DNA of 64,000 nt from Rubritalea profundi (GTDB taxonomy: Bacteria > Verrucomicrobiota > Verrucomicrobiia > Verrucomicrobiales > Akkermansiaceae): the NCBI RefSeq assembly GCF_002954445.1, contig NZ_MQWA01000001.1, forward strand, positions 2,611,666 through 2,675,665, read 5' to 3'. Numbering within the stretch: the stretch's first letter is position 1; each line of letters begins with the position of its first letter. A program made the translations under genes and the position numbers. The notes beneath the pieces are model-generated. The model ran no database searches. It had not been told where the DNA came from and saw nothing but the letters and a program-made list of their open reading frames with translations. Positions 19,088 through 29,559 of this stretch are shown here, in pieces.

Positions 19088-19564
19088 TTACTTCTTGAAG
19101 CTACCACAGTGGGCCATCATCGCTCCAAAATAAGGATTGTTGACGGTTTTGTCGCTGTTCTTTTGGAGCCAGTCGCCGCCTTTGTTACCGTTTGCCATTG
19201 GGCAATGAGCTACTTTGTAGCCTTTTTCTGTTTCCGCAATTTTGATAGCAGCGGCGCTGAGAGCGTTAAAACTCTTTCGGGCTTCCGCGATGGTTTTTGC
19301 GTTGGATAGCTCTTTGGCTGGAGCGGCGAGTGAGCTTTTTTTATCATGCTTCACAATGCCTGCTGCGGCTTTTTTCGCGGTTGCGAGGTCGTCCTTGTAA
19401 AGGGCTGAGGCAACGACGTTGTAGCCTTCGAGCATGTGATCGGCATGTGCCTCTATCTTGGAATGGCTAGCATGGTTGTGCTCTGCAGCGTGAAGAGGCA
19501 TGACGGCCATCGAAAATCCGAAGATGGCGAGGCTAACTGTGTTTACTAATGTGGTGTTTTTCAT
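19088..19564 (-). CDS. DUF3347-domain exported protein
   Basis: 158 aa with a signal peptide and a His-rich start of the mature protein (HNHASHSKIEAHADH). A DUF3347 domain ends in the typical HCPMANGNKGGDWL...NPYFGAMMAHCG. DUF3347 occurs at the C-terminus of CusB-like adaptors and as free periplasmic proteins beside copper efflux pumps. The conserved His/Cys/Met residues suggest copper binding. It follows cusA by about 50 nt and echoes the C-terminal domain of the CusB in this locus. Confidence 0.8.
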   Translation of the reverse strand: MKNTTLVNTVSLAIFGFSMAVMPLHAAEHNHASHSKIEAHADHMLEGYNVVASALYKDDLATAKKAAAGIVKHDKKSSLAAPAKELSNAKTIAEARKSFNALSAAAIKIAETEKGYKVAHCPMANGNKGGDWLQKNSDKTVNNPYFGAMMAHCGSFKK

Positions 19565-19616
19565 ACTTTATTGTGGTTTCTTTGTTTCTGTTGAGAGCCT
19601 CGGATGAGGCGAGAGT

Positions 19617-22600
19617 TTATAATTTTCTTTTCACCTCCTGCATCGTGCAGAACAGCACCGGGACGACAAACATGGTGATCATCACAACCATCATGCCACC
19701 GAAGATGGGGACGGCCATCGGGCCCATAATGTCGGCTCCGCGTCCGGTGGAGGTGAGCACAGGTAGAAGCGCCAGCAAGGTGGTAGCGGTGGTCATCAGG
19801 CAAGGGCGACAGCGGCGTTTTCCCGCGAGCACGGTGGTGGTGCGGATTTCCTTGATCGTCTGCGGATTGTCTTTTTTAAACCTCTGCCGCAGGTAGGTGG
19901 AGATGACCACTCCATCGTCGGTGGCAATGCCAAAGAGGGCAATAAACCCGACCCAGACAGCGGTGGAAAGGTTGATGGTTTTGATCTGAAACAGCTCCCG
20001 CAAGTTGTGGTCGAAGATGGTGAAGTCCATGAATCCAGGCTGCCCGTAAAGCCAGAGTAGGAGGAATCCTCCGGAAAAGGCAACGCCGATGCCGCTGAAG
20101 ATAATGAAGGTGTTGAGCACAGATCGGTTTTCCAGGTAGAGAATCAGGAAAATCGCGAGCAGGGCGAGTGGCATGATGACGGCCATGTTTTTATCAAATT
20201 CAAGGGCGGACTGGTAGTTGCCTGCAAATTCGTAGCGAATGCCACCAGCGCGTTTGAGTTTTCCCTCGTCTTCTATTTTTTCAAGGTGAGCTTGGATGGA
20301 TTCAACCACATCGACCTCGGCAAACCCTGGATTGGATCCGAAAGTAACATAGCCAGTGAGGAAAGTGTCCTCACTCTTGATGACCTGCGGCCCGCGGACG
20401 TAGTCGATAGTGACGACTTGACCGAGTGGTACCTGAGCTCCTTCTTTGGTTTTTATAAGGATTTTCTTGATCGATTCGATGTTGTCCCGAGCTTCACGGG
20501 CGTAGCGCACCTGCACGCCATAGCGTTCGCGCCCCTCCACGGTGGTGGTGACTATTTTCCCACCGATGGCGGTTTGAATTGTATTGTGCATGTCCACGAC
20601 GTTGAGCCCATAGCGCTTGGCGGCTTCGCGGTCAGGGTTGATTTCGAGATAGGGTTTACCAACAATCCTGTCGGCATTGATACTGGATTTGTCGAGCCCG
20701 GGGATGCCGCTCTCGCGCATGAGTCGTTCGAGTTGCATGCCAAAATCTTCCAGAGATTGCAGAGTGGGCGCTTTCACCTTGATTCCCATCGGAGCACGCA
20801 TGCCGGTGCGCAACATGATAAGACGGGTTTCGATTGGCTGGAGTTTGGGGGCGCCTGTCAAACCGGGCGCTTGAGAGACCTTGCTAATTTCTTGCCAGAT
20901 ATCATCGACGGTTTTTATTTCAGGTCGCCATTGGCGAAACGGTTTGCCATCGGGGTCTTCGATGAGATCACCTCTTTTATCGTAAACGTAACCTTCCTGA
21001 TCATTGATTTTAAAGGTAAGTAATTCACCTTTGTCATTGGTTCGGAATTCAGATTTGTAGTTGACGATGGTTTCAATCATCGAGATCGGCGCTGGATCGA
21101 GTGCCGTCTCAGCACGCCCTATTTTGCCGACCACTTGTTTGACTTCAGGAATCGCAGCGATAGCGGCATCGAGGTTACGTAGAGCCTCGTTGGCTTCATC
21201 GATGGATGCGTGTGGGCTGACCGTCGGCATCACCAGGAAAGAGCCTTCATCCAGTGCGGGCCGAAATTCTTTTCCAAGACCGGGGAACTTTTTCCCAACC
21301 GCTTGATAGAGTTCCGATTTTTTGGCGAAATCCGGAAATCCAGATGTCACCTTGCCAAATCCCATCCAAACACAAGCGGCGGCGAAGAGCATTATCAAAG
21401 GAATACTGAGAAACAACGCTTTGTGGTTGAGGCACCAGCGGAGTATGCTGACGTAACAGAGCTCGAATAATTTAAAAAAGACGAGTAGGCCACCGAGGAT
21501 GACGATGACGAAGATAAAGTTTTTTGTTACCGATGCATCAAGCCCTAGAGGCATCCAGTTTTTGGCTAACATCCATCCTACGATGAGGGCAGTCCCCACA
21601 TTGAGGAACAACACTCCGAGTTTACGGAACCGGTCTGGAATTTTGGACTGAAAGGCAAAGGCGGCAGCCAAAGTAAGTAAGGCTAGCGAAAGGATGATTG
21701 AGAACTCAAGGGCAATTCCTGCACCAATGCCGAGTAAGGCTGTGATGATGATCTGGCGGGTGCCGAATTTTGCTTTACTGCCGGCTCCCTCGTTTTCAGC
21801 GCGTTTGAACCAACGCGGGAGGATGCCTAGTAGGAAGTGGGCGATCGGCGGAATAATGGTCAGCGCTACGATGATTGAGGCAATCAGGGCAAAGGACTTC
21901 GTGTAGGCTAGGGGCTTGTAAAGTCGGCCCGCCTCTCCTGTCATAGTGAAGACCGGGAGGAAGCTTACCACGGTGGTCATTACCGAGGTTGTTACAGCAC
22001 CGGCGACTTCTGTCACAGCCTCGTAGATAACCGTGGCTGAGTTGGATCCAGGTTTGGCCTCCTTGATGTGTTTTATAATGTTTTCTGTGAGCACAATTCC
22101 CACGTCCACCACCGTTCCAATAGCTATGGCAATTCCTGAGAGCGCCACGATGTTGGCATCTACTCCGAAGAGTTTCATACCGATAAAGGTGAGCAGCACA
22201 GCAAGCGGAAGCATCGCAGAGATGAGAATGCTGGAGCGCAGGTGAAGCACCATGATGACGACCACGATAATGGTGACGAGGATCTGTTGATGGAGGGCTT
22301 CGTCGAGCGTGTTGAGCGTTTCGTTGATGAGTCCAGAGCGATCATAGAAAGGGACAATCGTGACCTTGGAGGTGTTGAACCAACTTGGCCAGAGTTCCAT
22401 ATCGTGGGTATTCGCCCAATGGGTCCAGGCCTCATGATTCAGGTTGGTATCAGCGGATTCTTCGGTGGCGAAGATGGGCGAGATATTGTGTTTCTTGGCG
22501 AAATCCACGACCTGTCCTCGGTCAGTCTTCCCCCAATCGACCACGGCTTTGATCGGGAGTGAGGCGGATACCTCCTCCGCCTTGGCCTTGGCATTTTTGA

Positions 22601-23549
22601 TGGTTTGTAGTGGATTGGCTCCGAAACGGGCGACGACGATACCGCCTGCGGCATCGGCTCCATTCACATCAATAGCGCCACGACGTGCTGCAGGCCCCAG
22701 CTGGACGGTGGCGACTTGTGCGATGGTAATCGGGGTATTATCTCTGACGGTGACGACAGCGTCCTCAAGATCCTTGAGAGTTTTGATATATCCAGTGCCT
22801 CGGAGAATGTATTCCACACCATTGATCGAAAGGTTACGAGCTCCGGTTTCCATGTTGCTTTTGCGAACAGCGTCAGCGACCTCAGTCAGGGTGACATTCC
22901 ATGCTTGAAGTTTTACCGGATCCACCTCGACCTGGTATTGTTTCACAAATCCACCGACAGAGGCTACCTCGGCCACACCTTCAGCTCCCAGAAGTGAGTA
23001 ACGCACATACCAGTCCTGGATCGAGCGGAGTTCTTCGGGGTTCCATCCAGGAACGGGCTTGCCGGTGGGATCCTGACCTTCGAGGAAATACTGATAGACT
23101 TGGCCGAGACCGGTGGCATCAGGACCCAGTGCGGGGATAACGCCATCGGGGAGAGTTCCCGCAGGGAGAGAATTGAGTTTTTCTAAAATCCGGCTGCGGC
23201 TCCAGTAGTAATCGACGTCTTCCTCAAAGATAAGATAGACGTAAGATAGGCCAAACATCGAATAGCTACGGACTTCCTGCACACCTGGTATGCCGAGTAA
23301 GGAGACGGTCAGTGGGTAGCTGATTTGATCCTCTACATCCTGGGGTGAGCGCCCCATGTATTCAGTGAAGATGATCTGTTGGTTATCGCCAAGATCCGGG
23401 ATGGCATCGACGGCGACGGGGTCACGCGGGAAGTCACCCGTGTCCCAGTCAAATGGAGCAACCCGCACTCCCCAACCAATAACAAAGGTCAGCAAGATGA
23501 AGACCACTAGCTTTTGGTTAAGACAGAAATAAATAAGTTTGTTCATCAT
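19617..23549 (-). CDS. cusA: CusA/CzcA-family heavy-metal efflux RND transporter
   Basis: Inner-membrane pump of a tripartite Cu/Ag or divalent-metal efflux system. The N-terminus (FVIGWGVRVAPFDW, QIIFTEYMGRSPQDVEDQ), the acidic TM4 segment IAIGTVVDVGIVLTENI used for proton relay, and RTGMRAPMGIKV in the periplasmic porter domain are CusA/CzcA hallmarks. At 1310 aa it is about 250 residues longer than E. coli CusA. The extra length includes a block with several added hydrophobic helices (~590-720) between the two halves and a periplasmic loop insertion near 340-400. No outer-membrane CusC/TolC partner is in the window. Confidence 0.93.
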   Translation of the reverse strand: MMNKLIYFCLNQKLVVFILLTFVIGWGVRVAPFDWDTGDFPRDPVAVDAIPDLGDNQQIIFTEYMGRSPQDVEDQISYPLTVSLLGIPGVQEVRSYSMFGLSYVYLIFEEDVDYYWSRSRILEKLNSLPAGTLPDGVIPALGPDATGLGQVYQYFLEGQDPTGKPVPGWNPEELRSIQDWYVRYSLLGAEGVAEVASVGGFVKQYQVEVDPVKLQAWNVTLTEVADAVRKSNMETGARNLSINGVEYILRGTGYIKTLKDLEDAVVTVRDNTPITIAQVATVQLGPAARRGAIDVNGADAAGGIVVARFGANPLQTIKNAKAKAEEVSASLPIKAVVDWGKTDRGQVVDFAKKHNISPIFATEESADTNLNHEAWTHWANTHDMELWPSWFNTSKVTIVPFYDRSGLINETLNTLDEALHQQILVTIIVVVIMVLHLRSSILISAMLPLAVLLTFIGMKLFGVDANIVALSGIAIAIGTVVDVGIVLTENIIKHIKEAKPGSNSATVIYEAVTEVAGAVTTSVMTTVVSFLPVFTMTGEAGRLYKPLAYTKSFALIASIIVALTIIPPIAHFLLGILPRWFKRAENEGAGSKAKFGTRQIIITALLGIGAGIALEFSIILSLALLTLAAAFAFQSKIPDRFRKLGVLFLNVGTALIVGWMLAKNWMPLGLDASVTKNFIFVIVILGGLLVFFKLFELCYVSILRWCLNHKALFLSIPLIMLFAAACVWMGFGKVTSGFPDFAKKSELYQAVGKKFPGLGKEFRPALDEGSFLVMPTVSPHASIDEANEALRNLDAAIAAIPEVKQVVGKIGRAETALDPAPISMIETIVNYKSEFRTNDKGELLTFKINDQEGYVYDKRGDLIEDPDGKPFRQWRPEIKTVDDIWQEISKVSQAPGLTGAPKLQPIETRLIMLRTGMRAPMGIKVKAPTLQSLEDFGMQLERLMRESGIPGLDKSSINADRIVGKPYLEINPDREAAKRYGLNVVDMHNTIQTAIGGKIVTTTVEGRERYGVQVRYAREARDNIESIKKILIKTKEGAQVPLGQVVTIDYVRGPQVIKSEDTFLTGYVTFGSNPGFAEVDVVESIQAHLEKIEDEGKLKRAGGIRYEFAGNYQSALEFDKNMAVIMPLALLAIFLILYLENRSVLNTFIIFSGIGVAFSGGFLLLWLYGQPGFMDFTIFDHNLRELFQIKTINLSTAVWVGFIALFGIATDDGVVISTYLRQRFKKDNPQTIKEIRTTTVLAGKRRCRPCLMTTATTLLALLPVLTSTGRGADIMGPMAVPIFGGMMVVMITMFVVPVLFCTMQEVKRKL

Positions 23550-23600
23550 GGCTGGGCTTGGAATGATCCGTGACAGGTTGGCAAAAAGAAATTGTTGATC

Positions 23601-25816
23601 CTATTTGATCTTCGACAAAGTGTCGGTGACATCACCGCAACCTAACATAGAGCTACCGAAGTAAGGATTTTTCACCTCGTACTTATCTGAAAGCCAGTCG
23701 GCACCTTTGCCTTGATCAGCCATTGGGCAATGGACGGTATAGAGGTTGCCAAGGTTATCCATCCCGTGATTGCGAACGATGGTAAGGAAATTAGAACTTA
23801 CGGGTTTGAAGGCCGCGCGGATACCTTTGATGTCCTTTTGCATGTCGAGATGCTTGAGGCTTTTAAGCAGTTGAGCCGTGTCAGTAGCACTGGGGAGTTT
23901 TTTGGCTTCAGCTACCAACTGTGGGATTAATTTGAGAGCGTCAATTTCATGGTCGGAGGATAATGCCTTGGCTAGCGAGAGGTAGGTTTCTTTACTAGCG
24001 GTCAATGGAGTAATCCATTTTTTATCTGTTTCTATCGGGGCAATCGGAGTGGATGAAAGGCCCATAAAACGGCGGGTTTCGTTCATCTGGTTGCGGATGA
24101 GAGCTAAGCTTGTTTTATTCGCCGGCATCGATCTGGCTATAGTGAGAGTGTTATCCAAACGCATCGAGAACTCTTTCCATAGGTCCTGATCCTTGGCTCG
24201 CAGTTGATCATATTTGATCTTACGCAGGGCATCCTGCATAGCCGTTAGATTGATGTCTGCCGCTGTGGCATCATCGAGTTCTATTGCCCATTCGAGTTTT
24301 CCGTAAGAGCGTAATACTGAGGGCCACTGGCCACTAATTTGTTTAGGTGGCGACTTAGAGGAGTGTTCCTCAAGTCCTGCATTGGGGTTCATCATTGAAG
24401 GCTTGGCTTTAATTTGTAACTCGCTGTCGAGTTTGAATGCTCCATTCGTGGCGACGAGTTCTCCCTTGTCTAGCCACCTAGAACGATGAAAAAGTCACCA
24501 GCTCTAGAGCCTAACACGATTTCACGGCCTTCAAAAATAGGTTCGTTTTCTGCGGGAAGGCGAACATAAACGACCGCGCGTTTTCCAGTCCGCAGAACCG
24601 CGGACGCTGGGACGAGAAGTGGGTTTTCGGACGGGAGGGAAGGGGCTATGAAGCCGAACTCTTCAGCCGGGATAAGTGGCATGCCACAGAGGTCGCACGA
24701 GCCTGGGCCTGATTTTACGATCTCTGGGTGCATGGGGCTGATCCACTTGCCCGCAAGATCAGCGTCGAGAACGCGGCCGTTCATCGCAACCTTTGCTTTG
24801 ACTGAGGCATTGGCAAACATGCCAGGCTTGAGCAAGCGTTTTTGATTGTCCACGTTGACGCGGACTTTGACGATACGGCGCTGGGGGTCGAGCTGAGGGT
24901 CGATGAAGGCAATTCGGCCATGAAATGTTTTTCCAGGTATAGCTTCTACATTGAAGGAGACTTGTTGGGCGTAGCGCAGCCATGGAAGGTCTGACTCATA
25001 GGCTTCCATTTTTAGCCATACTGACGTGAGATCGGCAATCCCGAATAGGACATCACCTGTTTTCAGATACTGGCCTTCCTTTACGTTGAGGTTGACGACA
25101 ACACCAGTTTGCGGGGCGAGTATCGTGATGTAGTTGCTCGGCTTTTCGAGTAACTCGATAGCTGCAATTTGATCATCACTGAGGTTAAGTAAGCGCATCT
25201 TTTCGCGTGCAGATTCGAGTGTGCGTAGGAGACGTTTCCGTTCAGTGGCTGATTTGGCTTTTTGCCATTCCTTTTTTGAGTGAATAAGAGTGTGCTGTGC
25301 TAATATCAGGTCAGGTGAGTAGATCTCGCCGAGAGCATCGCCTTTGCTTACCATTGTGCCTGTGAAGTCAGCATAGAGCCTGTCCAGTCTGCCGCCCATA
25401 CGGGCAGTGGTGGTGACTATTTTACGTTCATCGTAATCAATCTTGCCGAACATCTGTACGTTTACATTAGCTGGCGCTTGCAGCACAGGGCTAACGCGTA
25501 GGTCTAGCAGCGCTGCTGAATCTTCGCTGATCGTAACTTTTCGTAGCCCGCCTTCATGCTTACTAACAGTGTGTGGGATGAGATTCATACCGCAGATAGG
25601 GCATGGGCCAGGCTGAGGCTGCCTTATCTGGGGGTGCATAGAGCAGGTCCAGAGTTGGGGTTCTTCTTCGTCGGCTTGTTTTACATGACCTCCATCTGAT
25701 TTTTGAGACGGCTGGGCAAACCACCAACCAGCAAAGAAAAATATAAGGGGTAGTAGAATGAAGGCTGTTTTTTTAACAAAGCTTAGGATTCGGCGAAGTG
25801 TATTTTTCTTTTGCAT
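23601..25816 (-). pseudogene. cusB: CusB-family efflux adaptor, split by a 1-base deletion
   Basis: Periplasmic adaptor of the pump. The first frame (448 aa, from 25816) has a membrane anchor, a heavy-metal-binding motif (WTCSMHPQIRQPQPGPCPICGM), barrel-sandwich and beta-barrel segments, and a second such motif (SPMHPEIVKSGPGSCDLCGM). It stops at 24470 just after FFIVLGG. In the -1 frame the text continues LDKGELVATNGAFKLDSELQ, the expected end of the adaptor, then a ~265-aa region with a C-terminal DUF3347 (HCPMADQGKGADWL...NPYFGSSMLGCG). One missing base explains the split. Repairing it gives about 735 aa and a normal cusB-cusA order. Confidence 0.85.
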
Positions 25817-26296
25817 GGAGGGAAAATTTTTAGAGGTAAATGTGAAGCAGATGAAAGGAGCCTAGAATACGATCTGGATTGGTATGCTGATGCTTGGTAA
25901 ACGAGGGCAGGCGCTCATAAAGCGACTGTTAGTCAGAGTGATTGTTTTAGTGCCTGCATACAAGAGATTTCTTCAAGTTATTAGTGGCGATTCGCGCTGA
26001 AGGTCAATGTGCTGCAGAGAAGTGTTGTGATGTGATTGATCCTAGCTAAGACGCCTGAACTAGCAGAGAAAACCATTCTCATCCTGCAGCTCTGCGACAA
26101 CATGATTTACTCGTTGATTCAATCGGCTAGGCAGGCACCCATTCCGTGTCCGAATGCCTTGTCCAAAGCCCGGATTTGAGATCCGTATTTCAAAATACTC
26201 CTGCTGCGCAGAATCTCCTTGGCTCGGCGGGTTAGCGACTACAATCTTTTTTCAGTGAAAGGCACGCAAGCGAACAAGCTACATTCAGGGGGGAGT
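25817..26296. other. Intergenic region upstream of cusB and the MFS gene
   Basis: Divergent intergenic region of about 480 bp that should hold the promoters of the efflux operon (minus strand) and the transporter (plus strand). I see no convincing operator, tRNA or conserved ORF. The open frame ahead of the MFS start uses a TTG and lacks family resemblance. Confidence 0.5.
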
Positions 26297-27460
26297 ATGC
26301 TCGCCGACCTCAGGCTGCTGCCGAGGCCGTTCTATCTGCTGATGGCGGGGTCGTTCATCAACCGTTTCGGACACTTCGTCATCCCGTTCCTAGCTATCTA
26401 TCTACGGCAACTAGGTTTCCCGCCGGCAGTCACAGGCTACACCCTAGGGGCGTACGGTGCTGGAGGCTTCTGCGCATCGATTCTCGGCGGCTACCTCACG
26501 GACAGGATTGGCCGCAAACCGACCCTACTCATCTCGTGCTTCGGTGCTGCAGTTGCGATGATTCTCTTGGCTTTTGCAAATTCCATTCCGTCCTTCATCG
26601 CGGGCGCTTTCCTAACTGGGCTGATGACTAACCTCTACTATCCGGCCAGCAGTTCGCTGACGGCTGATCTCATCGGCAAGGAACTTCGAGTGAGGGCATT
26701 TGCCGTGCAGCGGCTGGTGATCAACCTCGCCACCGCCTGTGGTCTGATGACTGCTGGCTTGGTCGCCGCGTCGTCATTCGTCTGGCTCTTCATCGCCGAT
26801 GCCGCGACCACGGTGATACTCGGCCTAATCGTTCTTTTCGGTCTCAAAAAAGGGATCGGCAGGAAGGCGAGTACGAACGCTGGATGGGGCGCCGCCCTGC
26901 CGGTGATAGCAAAGGACTGGCCCTTCCTGCGTTCGGTCGGAGCTTCTTTCCTCGTCGCTGCGGTGTTCTGGCAAACGGGGAGCACGCTGGGGCTGCAGGT
27001 CACCGGGGAGTCGGGTCTCGACGCAAAGGCCTACGGGTTCCTCCTCGGCCTGAACGGGATGATGATCGTGTTCTTTGAACTACCGCTGACTAACTGGACC
27101 CGCCGCCACGATCCGCAGAGGCTGATGGCGCTGGGTTACTCGCTGCTCGGCGGCGGGCTGGCGCTTTTGGCCTTCGGCTCGGGGCTCACTATGCTGGTGT
27201 TGGCCATTGTCGTCCTCACTATTGGGGAAATGATCTCCTCGCCGGTGGCCAGCACCTACGTGGCAAACCTCGCGCCAGACGAGATGCGCGGCCGCTACAT
27301 GGGCGTGAACGGCTTCAGCTGGAATATCGCGGCCGGAGTCGGGCCGATGGCGGGACTCTGGTTGTTCGGCTCCAGCCCAGAGCTGCTCTGGGCATTCTGC
27401 GGGATCACCGGACTCGCAGCTGCCTGGCTGATCCTGATACGGGCGAAGGCCGCTGTGTGA
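26297..27460 (+). CDS. MFS transporter (drug-efflux type)
   Basis: 387-aa, 12-helix major facilitator. The loop 2-3 motif is GGYLTDRIGRKPTLL and the second half repeats it weakly (PLTNWTRRHDPQRLMALG). It resembles the MdtH/YfcJ-like efflux branch; the substrate is unknown. The start at 26297 was preferred to the upstream TTG because GGGGGGAG precedes it by a few bases and the hydrophobic core begins at once (MLADLRLLPRPFYLLMAG). Its G+C content looks higher than that of the neighbouring debris. Confidence 0.85.
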   Translation: MLADLRLLPRPFYLLMAGSFINRFGHFVIPFLAIYLRQLGFPPAVTGYTLGAYGAGGFCASILGGYLTDRIGRKPTLLISCFGAAVAMILLAFANSIPSFIAGAFLTGLMTNLYYPASSSLTADLIGKELRVRAFAVQRLVINLATACGLMTAGLVAASSFVWLFIADAATTVILGLIVLFGLKKGIGRKASTNAGWGAALPVIAKDWPFLRSVGASFLVAAVFWQTGSTLGLQVTGESGLDAKAYGFLLGLNGMMIVFFELPLTNWTRRHDPQRLMALGYSLLGGGLALLAFGSGLTMLVLAIVVLTIGEMISSPVASTYVANLAPDEMRGRYMGVNGFSWNIAAGVGPMAGLWLFGSSPELLWAFCGITGLAAAWLILIRAKAAV

Positions 27461-27584
27461 GCCCCAACCAAGGGCGGCCCCTGATGGAGGCGTAATTGCC
27501 CTAGGCTAGTATGAGTCAACCCGTTGAGCTCAGAGGAGAGGGAGCTTGCGCCATTAATAAGTAACTATTGTGTGTCTATGAGAT

Positions 27585-28022
27585 ATGTCTCGGGTCATCA
27601 CCCTCTCTCTCGACTGGATCTACGGAGCCATCAGCGTGCCAGGAGCCACCAGCGGATGGCACACGCTCTCGCACCACTCCGGAAAAAAAGACCTGCTCAC
27701 CAAACTCAGCCGGATCGAAGCTGAAATCGCCCGTCAACTGAACAAGTTCCTCTCGCAGCTCGATCAAATCAAAGAGGGTGAGGGGACTCTGCTCGGTCAC
27801 ACCACCGTGGTCATCGGCAGCAACTTCGGTGACTCGTCCAACCACACCTGCAACAACCTCCCCACCATCATTGCCGGCGGAGGCTACCGCCATCAGCCAC
27901 ACACCATCCTAGAAAAACCGACGCCACTCTGCAACCTCTACCTAGAGCTCCTCCACAGGCACAACATCGATACCGGCAGCTTCGGCAGCAGCACGAAGGA
28001 TCTGGGCCTACTTATAGGTTGA
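27585..28022 (+). pseudogene. DUF1552 protein, C-terminal fragment
   Basis: Carries the terminal ~140 residues of a DUF1552 protein, a large exported family common in planctomycetes and verrucomicrobia: SGWHTLSHHSGKKD, HTTVVIGSNFGDSSNH and NLPTIIAGGGY. Full members are about 400-450 aa with a Tat-type leader, so most of the gene is missing at the 5' side. The 120 bp ahead of it show nothing recognisable. Function of the family is unknown. Confidence 0.75.
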
Positions 28023-28201
28023 TCACAGTACTGATTTTTCACCCTACACGAAAAAAGCATCATACGAGATCCCCACCATCTCTCTATCGCGCCAACCCTA
28101 GTCATTGCGGCTGAGTCGAGCTGGGTTCTCCAACGGAGAACTTTATACCAGCCCCGTCAAAGGCGAAGCCGCATGGCGGGGTAATCCATAACCACAGCCA
28201 C

Positions 28202-28471
28202 GAATGGCTGAAGGCCATTTTCATACCAGCCTAGGGTGAGTGACGCAGGAACGTAACCCTAGGATACGGAAGAGATAGTTTTTCTGGCTGAAGGCCAGAC
28301 TCATGCTGAGACAAAGCTGATGGATAGATGAAGTTGGCCTTCAGCCAACATACGCTTCTTTACGCTTAACCTAGGGAATGCGCGTCGCTTCTTCCCTAGG
28401 CTGGCATGAAATTCGCCGATAGCGAAACAAGCCATCCCCTTCAGTCCTTCACTATTTTGGCGCGAATGACC
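28202..28471. repeat. Hairpin-array repeat, copy A
   Basis: About 270 bp made almost entirely of palindromes: TGGCTGAAGGCCA, TACCAGCCTAGGG pairing with a CCCTAGGCTGG arm near 28405, CTAGGGT/ACCCTAG, TCTGGCTGAAGGCCAGA and TTGGCCTTCAGCCAA. A nearly identical inverted copy is at 46754-47018. It has no coding potential. Another GC hairpin (CCCCGTC/GGCGGGG, near 28155) precedes it. It ends about 25 nt before the methyltransferase stop codon. Confidence 0.85.
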
Positions 28472-28493
28472 GCTCGGACTAACAATCTCAAAG

Positions 28494-29333
28494 CTATTTT
28501 TCAAACACCATAAAATGCTGCCAGGGGAGAAAGCCTTCCGTTTTGACATGCTTCAATCCAACCGCTTGCATCTCCTTGATCGACTGCGCCTCGCTCATTT
28601 TATGCAGTGGTTTGATGGGCACAGAACGATCCTCTGCGCGGTATTCTAGGAGGTAGACACGGCCACCCGGCTTAAGTGCATGCACGATGGACTGCATCAT
28701 CTCGTTGGGGTGAGAAAACTCATGATAGGCATCCACCATAAATGCAGCATCCACACTTTTTGATGGCAGCTGGACGGAATTGATCTTACCGAGGTTAGAC
28801 ACCACATTGGTCACCCTTAAGCGCTGTGCCTTTTGGGCCAAATGGGTGACCATTTCCTGCTGGATATCCACCCCAATGACCTTTCCCTTTGGCACCAAAT
28901 TCGCCAGCAAAAACGAATAATAACCTGAGCCAGATCCCACATCCACGATCAGCGCATCCGGATTAAGTTCCCGCTTCATTCCCTTCATGACACGGCTGGT
29001 GGCTTCCTCAGCTTCTCGTTCAGGACGCTCTAGCCAGCTGATGGCAGCATGCCCCATCACGTGAGAAATCTCCCGGCTCATATACACCTTGCCCGTGCCA
29101 TCTCGGCTTGCCTTCTTCTTCTGATAGACATGGGGCGTAGGAGCATACGGCTCGGCTGCACCCGCCACAACTTTCTCACTCTCGTTGCTCTTTTCTTGAG
29201 AGTAAGCACCCTCCTTATCCAAATATAGGATGCCGCCTACCACCAACAGTAACAGCATCAGATGCCAAACAATCCGCTTGCGCTCGAAGAATTTCATAAC
29301 CATGTCACTAGCATACATGGATTCATGATACAA
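28494..29333 (-). CDS. Membrane-anchored or exported class I SAM methyltransferase
   Basis: 279 aa. A short cytoplasmic start, one hydrophobic segment (IVWHLMLLLLVVGGILYL) and a linker precede a Rossmann methyltransferase. Motif I is VDVGSGSGYYSFLL, followed by VIGVDIQQEM and AAFMVDAYHEFSHP. Exported or anchored methyltransferases of this type are common in planctomycetes and verrucomicrobia; the substrate is unknown. Several in-frame Met codons exist at the N-terminus (1, 6, 11, 13); MVMKFFERKR may be the true start. Confidence 0.8.
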   Translation of the reverse strand: MYHESMYASDMVMKFFERKRIVWHLMLLLLVVGGILYLDKEGAYSQEKSNESEKVVAGAAEPYAPTPHVYQKKKASRDGTGKVYMSREISHVMGHAAISWLERPEREAEEATSRVMKGMKRELNPDALIVDVGSGSGYYSFLLANLVPKGKVIGVDIQQEMVTHLAQKAQRLRVTNVVSNLGKINSVQLPSKSVDAAFMVDAYHEFSHPNEMMQSIVHALKPGGRVYLLEYRAEDRSVPIKPLHKMSEAQSIKEMQAVGLKHVKTEGFLPWQHFMVFEK

Positions 29334-29559
29334 ACTTCCTCTGAATATCGTATTTCTAGGGCGATCAAGCTAGGGGGGGTGATAGATTTTACGAGCTTGG
29401 GGCAATGACACCCACCGTGTGGCTAGTAGCTGATGCGCCCAGGTGTTCAGCGGTAAAAAGGAAGCCTAACAGATTCTATGCGGAGTTTTGTGTCCCTATC
29501 TGCGACCCAGAGCTACATTGCAGAATGCTTGACGCTGGAAACTCTGCCAATACAGTTCA
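29334..29559. other. Intergenic debris between methyltransferase and DUF1080-like fragment
   Basis: No gene or repeat recognised. The frame of the following fragment is open from 29405, but its first ~50 codons look like random translation. Confidence 0.4.

Noticed and set aside
24468-24480. Programmed -1 frameshift in cusB
   Set aside because: No slippery heptamer and no evident downstream pseudoknot at the break; a plain one-base deletion or sequence error fits better.
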